From Phallus indusiatus (lineage: Eukaryota > Basidiomycota > Agaricomycetes > Phallales > Phallaceae): 64,000 nt of DNA. Position numbers and translations under genes: made by a program. Shown here one piece after another: positions 24,995-36,855 of this stretch; position 1 is the first letter of the stretch, and each line of letters starts with the position of its first letter. The stretch covers positions 1,492,879 through 1,556,878 of the forward strand of contig JAQFWX010000010.1 in NCBI GenBank assembly GCA_027605045.1. Direction: 5' to 3'. Below the pieces are notes generated by a model. The model was not told the origin of the DNA. It saw only the letters and a program-made list of their open reading frames with translations, and ran no database searches.

Positions 24995-27761
24995 AACTTA
25001 TATTATTATTTTTTCGGTCACCCTACTTTCTTGCTCTATCTCAACTTCTCTCATTCCACGAAGCATACCCTGCCAAACTTTGTCCAGACTACGCAAGACT
25101 GGACCTTTCTACTCGGGGACTACCATTGACTGCACAAATACCTTAGGTCGAGGCAAAAAAACATCCCTCGGGACAAGTCAAAATCATTGGCATTTCAGCA
25201 TCCTTACGGCCTTCTGATTCAAAGCCAATAAAAGCCCTATCTATTATCCTCTTCGTCTTCGAATCTTCCCATATTTGAAATTAGGCTTCGACTCAGCCCT
25301 CCCAGCATTGTAGCATATCGTATTATGTATACTAATTTCGCGCATGCGTCATGACATGCGTTCCATGGTCGGTATCATCATTCATTCCGCCGGTTATCAA
25401 TACCCAATATTCAATATCCAATCCTTACAATCTCGTGTACATCGCACATTCCAGATCCGCTTCATCACGCATAAAATCATTCGTTAAACCTTTTCTTCTC
25501 TTAAGCACTACAACCAACCATATTGTCCGTCCCGCATCTTTCGACTTTTTTTTTACTTCCGGTTTTGGTTTTGGTTTTTTTTATAAAAACTATAGATCTT
25601 CTTTTGCATGTGTCTGTATATATAATTATATCACATATAATAGTGTATTGTAAATTTATTAATGGATATCAACACGCGTTTTTATATGTTCAGGCGATAT
25701 TTAATGTGATTTTCAGGATTCAGTCGACTAAGAATTGAATTATTCGAGACCATTTGAATGAACAGAAGCATATACATAGAACGGAAGGCCCATGCGCTTT
25801 GCACGATATTATTTAACTCACTCTCAATTGGGGTAAATTGTGCCAAGAATATTCCCATTTTTTATCAAGTGGCCGTGACCGCTTAGATTGAACAAATCAC
25901 CGCTGCGAAGAGGTGGAGTGAGAGGACACGTAGGAGCCTGAGAGGAGTGGGAGCCCGTCTGTATGCTACACCACCCCATTTTCAACTTTCCCTTGCCCTA
26001 TTAATTAGTACTATTGTGGATTCTTTGCCCCCCGAATAGAAGGGGCTGAATAGCCAACTGCATACAAGTTCATTGACTATGAAGTTGTCATTTGAATACC
26101 CCTAACTTAGAAATTATTAGAAGGCTTCGTTAAGAAACAACAATTCTGAAGCCGTCGGAGCATGGTGAAAAAAAAAATCGCTTGTCAATAATGCATATGA
26201 TAAACATTTAAGCACTCACCAAAATGAATGAATGAGGTCGGCACCCAGCCACGGCACCTTTCTTCCTAAACTAGCTCACTTTGTGTTGACCGTTGGTATT
26301 ACTGATTGATATCACGAATCCAATTCGTCTCCCAAGTCCCAACGTTCTCCACTACCATTCCTTAGCAACGGCGAAGCTCTCAATGGAGGTCATTCGCAAT
26401 AAATCATTTACACAAATTTTGGAAATATTTGTTGGCCGTCATGGAAAATGTGCATGATAGATGATCTATACAACCAAGTTTGTTGTGATTCGCGCCCGCA
26501 CTGAAAAATGGCATGCGCCGTGGCTGGCTGGCTGGCTAGAGTCTGAGGCCAGATCCCTCAAAAACGGCTAGAGAAATTACCCTTAAACTGGCCTCTTAGG
26601 TTCATGTTGGGTGAATCGAGTATGTTAGCGTAAAATTTGTCATCCCTAGGATCAATCAAGTCAAAGTAAGTCAAAATGTGCCAAAGTCCCACCTACCGAT
26701 TCACGGGCTTAAGTTTCAAAATTTCACCAATCAATGACAGCCAGACATCCGCCTAGGCAGGATCTAAGCCCGTGGCACGAGACTTACGCATCAGAATTTA
26801 GTACACTCCCTGCATCCATCAATCCGCAATACAAAGTCGGGGATCAAGTTTATTTTGTCTCCGAGACAATTCCGTATCATGTTGTGCACTAAAAATGGCT
26901 TTAGGCGTTGATCGTGATGGATTACTACATAGTACTGTGGAGCTCCTGCTTATATATATGCATGCCATAGTTGCGACAATTGATAAAATTTGCAGGCGTG
27001 CTGGTCAATTCAAAGCCTCCCGCATATATATAGCATCTGTGATATAGTTTGACGACGTAGTCCTCCGACCAACTGTAGCAAAGGCAGGATAAGTAATTCC
27101 GGAGGACTTACGAGGTTAAAAATGTAGAAAAAACGTGGCCGGCGATAGATTGCCCTTCTTCTAGCGACGCCCTCGTAAATGCAGCCATTCCGGGTCGATT
27201 GCGGGCTGCTGCAAGGTAACGTGCACACTCAAAAAAGAATGAGTACATAACTGAATTGGCTTTCTCAGTATGAAGTACACATACGCGCACATACCGATGA
27301 TCGAGTCCGGATCCGGGGGAAAAGGATAATCAAACAACCGACAGATTTTTTTCATTCAAGCTGATAAGAAAAATAAGCGAAAGAATTTTGGACAATTGAC
27401 GAGAAAGGCTTCTCTGGCAATCGTTGCTACACATATGTATATATACGTAATTGCAGCTAAATCTGAATGGCCAAGCCACCGGGGGGTAAAGATTTTAGAT
27501 GTTCATGTATGCACTGCTATTCTGGTGATCAGACACCGGTTTTTGGTATTAGGCATTGTTCGATCATGATACTGTCGCATCCGACCAAAAGATGGACTGA
27601 GACGGGGGCGTAGGTATTTTTTTTAAGTTGGTCGATCACGTTCACAGATAAATTTATCGTTACTTCTTGACGGTGCACACCGGGACACGGGCTGTACCGG
27701 TATAGTACGTGCTCACCTCATGTAAACGAGTGATATTGAGACATTTCTTCTGACTTCTTTC
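24995..27761. other. Intergenic, no gene seen
   Basis: About 2.8 kb without a supported gene on either strand. Frames are short and without family signals. A GGCT microsatellite lies near 26524-26537. Confidence 0.45.
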
Positions 27762-28212
27762 GTGGCATGTCTAGCAGTTTTTGGTCTGGACAGCTCTGAG
27801 TGTCGGCTAGTGTTATCTTCAGCAGCCCAAGGAGTAATTCGTTATTCCAAAGCCAACAATCCCCGAAACTCCCGGCTTGATGCAGCGAACATGGACGCCG
27901 AGGCTTCGCAAAAAATGCAAACGAGTTTAGTTAGAAGCGACGAAAACAGCGAGACAGCGGGTGTCATGTCAGGAAGCGTACTGCGTTTTGCGTTAATGAA
28001 TATTCAATCTCGTTGCATCCTTGCTGGACCTGAATGAACACTTGGCTAATTTTCTGTCTGCCTTTCCGAATATTCAATTGCCCGCCAACGACGTCCGAAA
28101 CGCGGATGACATGCATTATGCACTATGGCTTCGTAATCTTGACAGTGGGCACAATGCGAGCAAAATCCAAGCAAACGACTATAATGTCGGAGAGCCTATT
28201 GTATCCTCCTAG
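27762..28212 (+). pseudogene. Unrecognised coding remnant
   Basis: Two overlapping frames (27762-28037 and 28021-28212) may be parts of one broken or spliced gene. The second reads LDLNEHLANFLSAFPNIQLP, then NADDMHYALWLRNLDSGHN, and has the look of real protein. Its DNA recurs near 40522 in degraded form. No start, domain or intact exon chain can be defended. Confidence 0.3.
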
Positions 28213-28385
28213 TTATCTGATAGACGAGGCTAATTGGCATATAATAATTCAATGGGTTGAATAGCCGGACAAATATATACGATGATTTGACCCTTTATTT
28301 ATCTGTTGTAGCAACCGTAAATCAGATAAGTATCGATACGAAAAATTATGAAGAGAAGAGAATCAAGAGATTACCATTGTCGAAC
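28019..28385. repeat. Dispersed duplicate, copy 1
   Basis: This segment matches 40522-40885 with the same block order: GAACACT(T/C)GGCTAA, ATCTTGAC(A/G)(G/A)TGGGC, TTATCTGATAGAC, CTGTAGCAAC, GATACGAA/CGATATGAAGAGA and AGGTTACCATT-type ends. Divergence is high. The two copies flank the kinase-like gene and the LTR elements. Confidence 0.6.
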
Positions 28386-28779
28386 ACTCTTCCGAATTGA
28401 GACTCAGTCCAGTCACGTTCAAATTCTCAACTCTTTTATGTAAGTACTTACGAATTCAGTAGAGTGCGAAAACATAGCTAAAAAAGGAATATACATAGCA
28501 AATGAAGGTGCATTTGGTAACAGAAGGTAAAAACAGAGGGAAAGAATGTGTGACAAAATGCGTAGAGACTCGACAAACAACGGAATTAAGTCAATAATGA
28601 CAAGTACGAGAAGAGTAAGAACTCTTGGGTTGGATGATATTCAAGGCAACAGTATTATATATATTGGTATCGTACTACTGAAAAGGTTACATTTTATGGT
28701 CATATTAATACAAATAGGAATACAAGCGTCAATCAAAGCGAGAAGAAACTTATCTATACTTATGGGAAGTCGGTCTTTA

Positions 28780-30103
28780 ATGCTCATTATAAAGCAGCCT
28801 TTCGTGCTCAATGTGCACGAATTCGCGTGGCCAGATCGCGCGGTCAATGCGGTTGCGTTTGCGAGACACAATGCGCCTGTTCAGGCTGGGAATGTAAGGG
28901 CTGACATAGCGTCAACTTAGCAAGGCTTAAATATCGCTGTCATCGACCACGATGTCCCCCTTTGCGGTTGGGTCTCTGAAGGTCATTGTAGCTTCGCTGG
29001 AAATCAAAAGTCTTTCAGAAAACCGCGCAGCAATGGCCTGAGATCTAGAGAAATGCCGAAAAGCGTGTTTAGGGGAAAAAGGTAATGTAAAATCTTAGAA
29101 CGAACGGCTGAGGGGATGACAGAGAGAGGACGTACACGAAATCACGACAACCTAGATACGCGCCCCCAATCTTGCGAAAGAATAATTGTTGCATGTTGCG
29201 GGTCAATAGGACATCGAGGAGCTGACCAAAGGTGGTGCCGGAGGCGAGAGGCTCAACAGTCCACCAAAGGTACAGATGCTTGATTTTTGTAGCGTATGAC
29301 TTGGCGTCTTCTGTCGTCTCCAAGTACAAGCACCGAGCCGGAAAGTTATAATGGTAGCACGAGAGATTTCTGTACGATTACGGATCTTGACGCTGAAGGT
29401 GCCTGGGTGGCACCCTCAATAGGCTGTTGAAAATTGTGGCCGTCATTAGAGATGATATCCAGCGGCTTGCTCACGCTCTCGATGTCGCTAACCATCGACC
29501 GCGAGTCATGGAGATTGTGACTGCCCTCGCCAGGAGCAGGAACTAGTGGAAGAATGGCCGGAAATCCTTCAAACCGCACGGTCAATGTGGTTGCAGTTCG
29601 GGTAACACTGTGCATGGTCATGCACAAGAGGGCTGATGAAGCGCCAGGTTAGCAAGCTGCGAATATCGTTGTCGTCGACCACGGTGTGCTCCTCTGCATT
29701 GATAGCCTTGCCGGAGACCAAAAGGCCATCAAACAGCCATGCAGCAAGGGTTTGTGCCTTGAAATTGAAGATGCCTGGGTAGGGAGCATCGTTAGGCTGT
29801 TGAAAACAGAGGCTGGCATTAGACGGGATATTGTGCGGGTTGCTCATAGCGTATTGGCTCTCCAGGGTTGGAGTGCAACATCCATACCAAGCCGGACGTC
29901 TCTGACATCCCAATCGTCTTAAACAAAGTTGAAAAGTACGCAGAAGGTCCAGTGGTTTTTGATAAGGCCGCGATTGGTAGCCTCGTTGTCCTCAAGACGG
30001 CGCTAACCTTGGCGCCCGCATTGATGACTTCAATAAACAGCGCGCTGTCCTTGATAACCTTGTCTTTGACATCGTCGGGAACAGTGGCGAAGGCAAACAA
30101 CAT
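28780..30103 (-). pseudogene. Unrecognised minus-strand gene or pseudogene with internal duplication
   Basis: Protein-like stretches appear in changing frames: from 30103 LFAFATVPDDVKDKVIKDSA, then FNFKAQTLAAWLFDGLLVSG with TVVDDNDIRSLLTWRFISPL, then a Pro/Ser-rich tail near 29350-29560. The domain around VVDDNDI (about 29560-29770) recurs at about 28780-29060 in decayed form (IVVDDSDI followed by stops). Introns may explain some frame changes, but in-frame stops in the second copy argue for decay. No family recognised. Confidence 0.35.
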
Positions 30104-30107
30104 GTGA

Positions 30108-30739
30108 GAGTGGAATCACAAGGCCGCCATTTCCCCCTTGAAAAAAGAAAAGTATCTGTGTAAGGTCAGCGGGGATTTGGGGGATCTTGGTTCGGGGTTA
30201 GACATAGTCTAGAAGCCCAACAAGCGGGACGGTGAGTATGGATTAAAAGAAGAAAGTGAAGGAACTGACAACAATGTACCGTGGTTAACTGGGACCGGGT
30301 GGAGAGCTTTGAAAAGACGAGGTTGAGCTTAGAGAGAGGCCTATTATTCAGGCTGCGGGCAACAGATGTAATAATTATGTAATTTTCTGCAATTACTATG
30401 TCTTTTGCACTCTGTTCATGCATCATCACGAGTTCCTTGTCATCTTCGCTGTTTGCGCGCGGGTGTTGGCATGAAATGCGTCTTATAAAAAGTCAAGCTG
30501 TGATTTGTTAGGAATGTTGCCCGTGACGACACTCTAGTCTACTCCAAGTCTGAAAGTAGTGACGCCCGTATCCCACAGGACAATTGTAATCACAGTCGTT
30601 GCGTGCATTCTCTCGGCATTCTTAATTAAGTCGTCCACCTGTGTACAAAAGCCCTTCAGTCAACATTGCCTTACCGTTCTATTTGCCGAAGTTAGTAATT
30701 ACCCCTTCCTTCTCTTGTTTTAGTCGCGACCCTTGATTA
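30108..30739. other. Intergenic
   Basis: No gene seen. It is the upstream region of the kinase-like gene and contains an AT-rich patch near 30360-30390. Confidence 0.4.
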
Positions 30740-31653
30740 ATGATTCGTCAGTGCATGTCTCCCCAAGCCGAAGTCGTCATTGACGATAAAGACAAGCCGG
30801 CCAACATTCCAGACTGCTTGACGATCGTCGAGCAATGTTTCGGTCTGGGTCCTAAGCAATTTACTGACATCAACCAGAGCGGCGTGCGAATCCTTCCCAA
30901 CAAAACGTCTGATCACGACGTCAGCAACATCTGGGTTAAATATAGGGTCAGTATAGCCATGAGCGAGGCCAAGACGCAGGACTATGTCATGCAGTACCTT
31001 CGTGAGCGCGCTCCTCATGTTTACCTCGCCTTCACGTGGGACGGCTATGGATTCATCGTCTCCGAGTACATCGACGGACCGATGTGCGACAATTCCGATA
31101 TCCCCCTCGTTGCTGCTGCTGTGAAGGCCCTAATTAACATCCCGAGCCCCGATTCAAGGCCTGGTCCCGTCGGAGGAGATTTGATTGAGCACCCATTTTG
31201 CGACGAACGGAGGTCCTCCATCGAATACGAGTCCATCGAGGAGCTAGAGGATCATATAAACGGAGTAAGTATTCTCTCTTCTCTCGTCTTGTACCTCTTG
31301 CACCTTTAGTTACTCTCCAGCTGACAAATTTGAATACAGATTCTCCGCCAGAGAGGAAGTATCGTGTTAATTTGCGCGAGGAGCTCGCTGATGGTGGTCT
31401 GCGCCTCTGCGTATCTGACTTGAAACGTGTCAACTTTATGAAGGATAGGGATGGTGAGATCGTGGCCGTAGATTTTGCAGGCTACTCCTTCCTGCCACCC
31501 TCCTTCTTCAACTTCGTGCTGATACAAGAATTCGCAAGTTTTGCGCACGAAATCCGCCTCATACTCAAGCACCCATCATCTCCGAACGATAGGGCACTCG
31601 TGATCGCCTCCTGCGCCCTAGTCCCATTCGGTACCAATAATATGGGTGGGTAG
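30740..31653 (+). CDS. Protein-kinase-like / aminoglycoside-phosphotransferase-like domain protein
   Basis: Two exons, 30740-31264 and 31321-31653, give 285 residues. The intron (GTAAGT...CTCCAG, 56 nt) is the one that keeps the second half in frame. The C-lobe is recognisable: LRLCVSDLKRVNFMKDRDGE is a catalytic-loop-like D...N motif and IVAVDFAGYSFLPPSFF is a DFG-like segment followed by the FLPPSF pattern common in agaric kinase-like proteins. The N-lobe is short and no clear Gly-rich loop or lysine is seen. Start could also be the ATG at 30755. Such genes are expanded and fast-evolving in mushrooms; substrate unknown. It sits alone among repeats. Confidence 0.65.
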
Positions 31654-31888
31654 ATTTCCTTTTCTCTCGCCCACTTACAAGAACACCGAGTTCACTGTAC
31701 TGCACAGGTGTTCCGAGAAGGCTCAGGTCCAGGCTTCGTTAGACGCGGGGCGGGGTGAGAACGGCACGTTTAGTGAAATGGGTTATTCAACCCCGTTGCA
31801 CTTTCACTAGGAACAAGGGTGGAATAGCGCGGCAAGCCGCGCACGTGCTTGAGGCTTTCTTAGAGCCCGTGAATTAAAAGATATTTGT
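31654..31888. other. Short intergenic stretch
   Basis: No gene seen. It separates the kinase-like gene from the MITE-like repeats. Confidence 0.3.
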
Positions 31889-32021
31889 AATAAGGTTTTC
31901 AACAGGTTTTACCTGTGAGTATGACTGTGCACACAGCTAAACCATACCTGCTCCAGTTTTTGAAAAAAATTAAATTTACAGATTTGGGTACCCATGGGTA
32001 ATACCTGTCATATCCAAAACT
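31889..32021. mobile_element. MITE-like repeat, copy 1
   Basis: It starts AATAAGGTTTTCAACAGG and continues with alternating TACCTGT / ACCCATGGGTA motifs, as in the copy at 32080-32303. The left end matches the reverse complement of the right end of copy 2 (AATAAGGTTCTCAATGGG). The right end is degenerate and meets the LTR relic. No coding capacity. Confidence 0.6.
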
Positions 32022-32520
32022 GTCAGGGTATGTGACCATTGTCCCTCATTTTTATTTATTCATCTTGATTTCATTTTAAGGGTCTCAACGGGTTTCGGGT
32101 ATGACAGGTATTACCTGTGGGTATGGGTATGGCAGTGCATAAAACTAAACCATACCTGTCCCGGGTTTTGCCATTTTTGATTTTTGAGAAACGGGTTTGA
32201 CCCAATACCCATGAAAAACCCGTACCTGTACCTGCGGGTTTTGGAAAAAATCAAATTCACAGGTTCGGGTACCTATACCCACGGGTAAAACCCATTGAGA
32301 ACCTTATTTCATTTACTATTCCCATATCTCACATTTGTCCTCCATTCATTGTTTCTGTCTCTATTTCCATTTCTCTACTCATATGTGTTGCACGCTCATA
32401 CCCAGTGTGATGCCTGTGACATCACATTGCTTAGGTTCGGTTTGGGTGCCTGGCACTTAGTTGTGTTAGGGCTGTATGCCGCACTACTGTTTTTCATGTA
32501 TATAGTCACTGTACTGTCGC
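32022..32520 (+). mobile_element. LTR relic interrupted by a MITE-like repeat
   Basis: The left part (32022-32079, TGTCAGGGTATGTGACC... TCATTTTTATTTATT) and right part (32304-32520, including GTGACATCACATTGCTTAGG and GGTGCCTGGCACTTAG) both match, in order, the solo LTR at 39716-40060. The MITE-like repeat at 32080-32303 lies exactly between them. The 3' end of the LTR is missing or diverged. Confidence 0.65.
32080..32303. mobile_element. MITE-like repeat, copy 2, inside LTR relic
   Basis: Ends are imperfect inverted repeats: GGGTCTCAACGGGTT at the left, and AACCCATTGAGAACC at the right (reverse complement GGTTCTCAATGGGTT). The interior is a run of GGGTA / TACCC / ACCTGT words able to fold back. 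No reading frame. Confidence 0.7.
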
Positions 32521-32590
32521 AAAAATCGAAAATGGTTTATATTGATTTATAATTAAATCAAAGTGCTAACTCCACATTTTATCAGTTAAC

Positions 32591-32941
32591 TGTTAGGGCG
32601 ACTCAGGGCACACACCTAGAGGAGGGAAAACCTAAGATCTATTGGGGGACAACGACTAACTACTCACCTAGAGGAGGGAAAACCTAAGAGAACAAGCTTA
32701 GGTATCCCCCTCTAGGGAAATCGCATATAAGTACAGGATATGAGGCGCCCGACTGATCCCCATGGGATCCGAGGAGATACAGACAGAAATCGAAAGAAAT
32801 CGAAAAGATCGAGAGATCGAGAAAACGATGAAAATAGTGGAAATGACAAATACGGGAAATGATGGGAATCGAAGTGCGAAATGAAATCAAAAGAAATCGA
32901 AGAAATCGAATAATAGGGCAAGGCGCTAGCGTACCGTAACA
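32591..32941 (-). repeat. 3' LTR of the Gypsy element
   Basis: Plus strand ends TGTTAGGGCG and CCGTAACA, so the sense strand runs TGTTACGG to CCCTAACA. It appears identical to 38236-38586. Confidence 0.95.
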
Positions 32942-32955
32942 CCACCCTCCCCTTC
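32942..32955 (-). promoter_or_regulatory. Polypurine tract
   Basis: Sense strand GAAGGGGAGGGTGG directly precedes the 3' LTR, the expected plus-strand primer for reverse transcription. Confidence 0.8.
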
Positions 32956-32983
32956 AACAAGGCGGCGACCCGACGCCTGAGAC

Positions 32984-35900
32984 TTAACTATTAGGACGCG
33001 GAAGGAAAATAAGACCACCAATTGTTCGAGGTGCGTTCGGATGAGATCGGTAGAAATCTTGTATGAGATCGTGTGCCGCAACATCTTTCTCTGGGACCCA
33101 TTGGTCATGCTCTGGACCATAGCCCTCCCATCTAACCTTGAACTCCAGACGTCGACGGAAAACACGACTATCCAATATTTCTTCAACCACGTAGTGCTCA
33201 CCATCGTCGCGAATCTCCGGGGGTGGAGGAGGCTTAGAACGACGACCCGGTATGCTGTCTGGCACCATTGGTTTCAACTTACTGACGTGGAATACAGGGT
33301 GAATTCGAGACATCGATTTCGGTAGAACGAGTCGATACGCTCGAGTTCCGATTTTTGCTGCAATGGGAAAGGGGCCCAGAAAACGATGCGATAACTTGGC
33401 CGATGGACGAGTGGTCTTGATGTCGCTAGCATCTAGATAAACCTTGTCTCCAGATTTGTAGTCAGGAGCCGGCAAATGTTTACGATCATAGTACTTAGCC
33501 ATGTCGTCCTTAGCCTTAAGGATCGCAGCGTGAGCTTCCTCCCAAGAACGGGACATCCTATCTTTGAAATCATTAACTGATTCGATCTTCGATTCGGTCG
33601 AACGCGGTTCGAAGCCCATTCGAGGATGGCGACCAGTGTCGAGCTCGAAAGGCGTAGCTTGAGTGGCCGAATGAACATGATTGTTATATGCGAATTCAGC
33701 CATGGGTAGCAGTCGATCCCAATCGTCTTGGCGTTCGGAGGTAAAGATACGGAGATACTGCTCTACTTCAGCATTAGCTCGCTCTGTCTGACCATCGGTT
33801 TGGGGGTGGTATGCAGTGGAGCGTGCGAGCCGAATACCGAGTAGTCGAGAGAGTTCTTGGGTAAAACGAGACGAGAACTGAGGTCCGCGATCCGATATGA
33901 TCTTCTCGGGTAATCCGTGCAATTTCCAGACGTGTTGGAGATACAGAGACGCAAGGCCAGAAGCGTCAACGGTAGTAAACGTCGGGACGAAATGAACCCG
34001 TTTTGTCAGCGAATCTACTACCGAAAGAATTGCATCATAACCATTCGAATCCGGGAGTTCGACGACGAAATCGACCGATATGAATTGCCAAGGTCGATTT
34101 GGAGTTTCGGTAGGTTGCAATTCACCATACGGAGCATGTCGAGAAGGTTTCGTACGCATACAAGCGTCACAAGCCTCTACATACCGCTGTACATATCTAG
34201 AGATCCCAGGCCACCAAAAGGTTCGCGATACCAGTTCTAGCGTTTTAAATCGACCTGGGTGACCTGCGAGTTTGGTGTCATGGTGTCGTTGGAGGATTTC
34301 TCGACGCAGATCGTCCACTTCGGGAACATAAATCTTCCCTCGGTAGTAAATGACGTCTTGATCTTCAGCCCATTCACTGGTGTGAACCGATCTCCCGCCT
34401 ATCGCCTTGAGGGATTCGATGGCTTTCGAGACGCTATCTTCTCGTTTGCCTTCTCTGTTTGCTTTCCGTATCTGGCCTAAGAACTCGTCCTCCTCCCCTC
34501 TAAGGCGGAATGTTTGCATGGCGTTGATCGCAAACATTTCGGGTCGGATTAGGGTGATACCTTGATTGTCCAACTTTCCCGAACCATGATCAGCACGACG
34601 CGACAGACCGTCAGGCTTACCCATTGATTTGCCAGGTATATGCCGCAGGGTGAAATCGAAACGAGCGAGATAAACCGACCAACGAGCTTGTCTACGATTT
34701 AGATTACGAGCCGTCATAAAATACTCCAGGTTTTTGTGATCCGTGCGAATGTCAATTGGATGGGTCGCACCTTCCAAAAAATGTCGCCATTCCTCCAATG
34801 CTCGAATGATGGCCAGCATTTCTTTGTCGTGGATTTCGTAATTTCGCTCCACTGGGCTCAAAGCCTTCGAAAAGAAGGCTACCGGGTGCCATTTGTTGTC
34901 CTCGAGAGAAGGCTGAGACAAAACGGCACCTGTTGCAAAGTCAGAGCTGTCAGCTTCCACTCGGTAAGGTTTCGATGGATCGGGAATCGCAAGAACCGGT
35001 GCAGAGGTCATTGCCGATTTCAGAGAATCGAAAGCTCGTTGGCAGGTGTCAGACCAGATAAACGGAACTTCTTTCTTGGTGAGACCAAACAAGGGGACGG
35101 CGACCAGCGAGAAATCTTTGATAAATCGACGATAGAAGTTCGCGAAACCTAAGAACGACTGAACTTCGGTAACGTTCTTTGGGATTGGCCAATCTCTAAC
35201 ACCCGACACTTTCGCGGGATCCATTTCAACAGTGTTCTCGGAAATGACCAGACCTAAATACTCGATCTTAGTACGGCAGAATTCGCATTTCTCAGCCTTG
35301 AGATAGAGTTTATGCTCCCTTAGTCGTTCCAAGACACGGCGTGTGATGCGATCGTGTTCTTCTTTCGTTCTCGTGTAGATCAGGATATCATCGATATAAA
35401 CAGCCACGACCCCTTCCGTGATCATGTCCTCGAAGATCTCGTTCATCATCGTCTGGAAGGTCGCCGGACTATTAGTCAAACCAAAGAACATGACCAAGGG
35501 CTCGAACAATCCTCGATTTGTGCGAAACGCTGCTTTCCACTCATCGCCTTCTTTAATGCGAACGTTGTTGTATCCCCATCTAACATCGAGTTTTGTGAAG
35601 TACTTCGCGCCCCTTAATTTGTTCACGAGTTCGGGGATTAAAGGTAATGGGTATCGATTTTTGATGGTCATCGCGTTGAGAGCCCGATAGTCCTGAATAA
35701 GTCGTAGGGAGCCATCCTTCTTCTTGATAAAGAAGACCGGGGAGGCCATGGGTGATTTCGAAGGGCGGATTCGACCCGAACGAAGATTCTCTTCCAAAAA
35801 CGCATCGAGTTCTTTCTGTTCGTTAGGCGACAGAGGGTACACCTTGCAAAACTTGGGATCTGAATCGGGTAAGAGCTCTATTGCATGATCCCATTTCTTT

Positions 35901-36855
35901 GGAGGAGGCAGGGAATCGAAAGATTCTTTCGCAAAGACGTCTTCGAAATCGTGGAACGTTTCGGGAACGATCTCTCGAAATCCAGATTTGGGTGCATCCC
36001 TCGTATTGTTCGCATGCGCTTGCGCCAACCGCTGTGAGATGGTTTCGGTTGCTCTGATACGACATTCATCCAGGGGTTCTGAATTAAGGGAAACCGCGAA
36101 TAATCGATCACCTTCTTCTGGGTGAAACTCGTCTTCCACATTCACGAGATCTGGCATATCTGGATCAGTGGATTCAGTTTCGTCCAGGGAAACGGGAGGG
36201 ATCGCTCGAACTGAACGCAGGAAACATTTCGGGCCTTTCCTTTCAGTAGAAGGCGGTCTACAAGATCGACATTCGGGATTACACCGGGTTAACTCGACCT
36301 CTCCAGTTGAGTAGTCGATTACCGGGTTGTGAGCCTTGAACCAGGGTAGTCCCAGCAACACTGGATATTTGCCGAGGGCAGTGACGGCAAACATGACACG
36401 TTCGGAATGGGTTTGATATCGCATCACCAGGTCCACTACATGCGTGATATTTCCCGCCTGATTGGGAGTACCATCAACATTGAAAACGGGAATCGGTTTC
36501 GGTAATCGAATCTTCGGGAGCCGATTCTTCTCGACGAAGTCCTGATCGAGGAACATCCCACTAGCACCAGTGTCGAGCATCGCCTTCGAGTGAATGAGAT
36601 CGCCCGTATCGGTGCTCTGAAGTTCTACATCGATCTCGAGCTTCTGAGTGCCGGCAGTGGCATTGAGACGGTATTCGCGTGGAATTCGCTTGCGTCTTCC
36701 AATCGAAAGGCGACGAGGACCAGGGATCAGAGGGTTCGAGAGAGGAATGGATGCATCAGAGTCAATAGAATTCGAATCAGAAATTTCATTGCACTTGTCT
36801 TCTATGTACAATACATCGAATCTATTTGACGTTGGCAGTGAGGGCGCATCCCTTA
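32984..36855 (-). CDS. pol: Gypsy pol: protease, reverse transcriptase, RNase H, integrase, chromodomain
   Basis: An uninterrupted frame of about 1,275 residues or more; it has no ATG near its start and stays open upstream across the gag stop, so it is probably made by -1 frameshifting. Domains in order, counted from 36811: aspartic protease (LDTGASG, about residue 80), reverse transcriptase (LDVRWGYNNV and YIDD, about 470), RNase H (EADSSDFATGAVL), integrase with an HHCC zinc finger (about 840-885) and a D,D,E core (SVDFVVELPD, ISDRGPQFSS, TERANAEVEQ), and a chromodomain (YVVEEILDSRVFRRRLEFKV, about 1207-1262). The chromodomain marks it as a chromovirus, expected to target certain chromatin marks. 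All catalytic residues I can check are present. Confidence 0.95.

Noticed and set aside
28546..28920. 124-codon plus-strand frame
   Set aside because: It is antisense to the decayed copy of the VVDD-domain sequence and has no family features.
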